From NCBI GenBank assembly GCA_030592205.1, contig JAUVKA010000284.1, forward strand, positions 1 to 5,711: 5,711 nt of DNA, read 5' to 3'. Made by a program: the position numbers and the translations under genes. Positions 5,605 through 5,711 of the stretch are shown one piece after another. This stretch comes from Bacteroidota bacterium. GTDB taxonomy: Bacteria > Bacteroidota > Bacteroidia > Bacteroidales > UBA12481. Within the stretch, counting starts at the first letter, position 1, and every line of letters starts with the position of its first letter. Under the pieces are notes generated by a model. That model did not search any database, had not been told where the DNA came from, and saw only the letters and a list, made by a program, of their open reading frames with translations.

Positions 5605-5711
5605 ATGAGTAAACTTTATAAAATATTGGTTTTTATGCTGATATCAAGCCTGCTTTCTCCTGTTGAGGGAAGAGAAGGTGAAAAGGATATCAATCATAGA
5701 CTTAAACTACA
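5605..5711 (+). CDS. N-terminus of a secreted protein of unknown function (cut by window edge)
   Basis: An ATG at 5605 opens 35 complete codons that run off the window without a stop. The residues MSKLYKILVFMLISSLLSP followed by VEGREGEKD have the form of a Sec signal peptide: a basic start, a hydrophobic core at about 7-17 and a polar, charged mature start after about residue 18-22. There is no cysteine at the cleavage region, so it is not a lipoprotein on this evidence. It lies 130 bases after the M56-TonB gene on the same strand, with a hairpin between them, so co-expression is possible but not shown. Third genes beside repressor/M56 pairs are often regulated by them, which makes this a candidate target. 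Too little is present to name a family. Confidence 0.6.
   Translation, partial: MSKLYKILVFMLISSLLSPVEGREGEKDINHRLKL

Noticed and set aside
1..5711. tRNA, rRNA, insertion sequences or phage attachment sites.
   Set aside because: No cloverleaf, ribosomal RNA motif, transposase or terminal repeat was recognised on reading both strands.

Overview
The window looks like chromosomal DNA from a member of the Bacteroidota. The reasons are the gene families and their architecture: a BlaI-type repressor overlapping an M56 membrane peptidase fused to a TonB C-terminal domain, lipoproteins with relaxed lipoboxes, a DUF1684 protein, a MacB-like permease with the N-terminus typical of that phylum, and AT-rich intergenic DNA with almost no Shine-Dalgarno sites. 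No species can be named from sequence reading alone.

Left part (1-2485, minus strand). Three genes run leftward in close order: an M14 zinc carboxypeptidase lipoprotein (2485-1262), a zinc-less MDR oxidoreductase (1250-285) and the N-terminus of an ABC-transporter permease cut by the window edge (247-1). Gaps are 11 and 37 bases, so the first two are probably co-transcribed. A weak hairpin with a T tract lies between the oxidoreductase and the permease.

Middle (2486-3778). A 34-codon lysine-rich ORF on the plus strand (2580-2684) is divergent from the carboxypeptidase and convergent with a DUF1684 lipoprotein (3598-2681). The stop codons of the small ORF and the DUF1684 gene interlock within the four bases CTAA. 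The 180-base intergenic region 3599-3778 separates the divergent DUF1684 and blaI-like genes. It carries a perfect Bacteroidota -7 box facing DUF1684, a 13-base dyad, and an ACGTA motif repeated at exact 10-base steps just upstream of the repressor.

Right part (3779-5711, plus strand). A BlaI/MecI-family repressor and an M56-TonB sensor/protease overlap by 8 bases and form a repressor/antirepressor pair. A strong hairpin follows, then the start of a secreted protein of unknown function that runs off the window. In the known Bla/Mec paradigm the membrane peptidase inactivates the repressor on an envelope signal; the signal and targets here cannot be read from the sequence. The phased array is the best candidate operator, and it may control both divergent genes.

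Most of the window is of recognisable families. The points most worth a second look are the phased operator-like array, the unannotated-looking 34-aa gene with interlocked stop codon, and the composite M56-TonB sensor.
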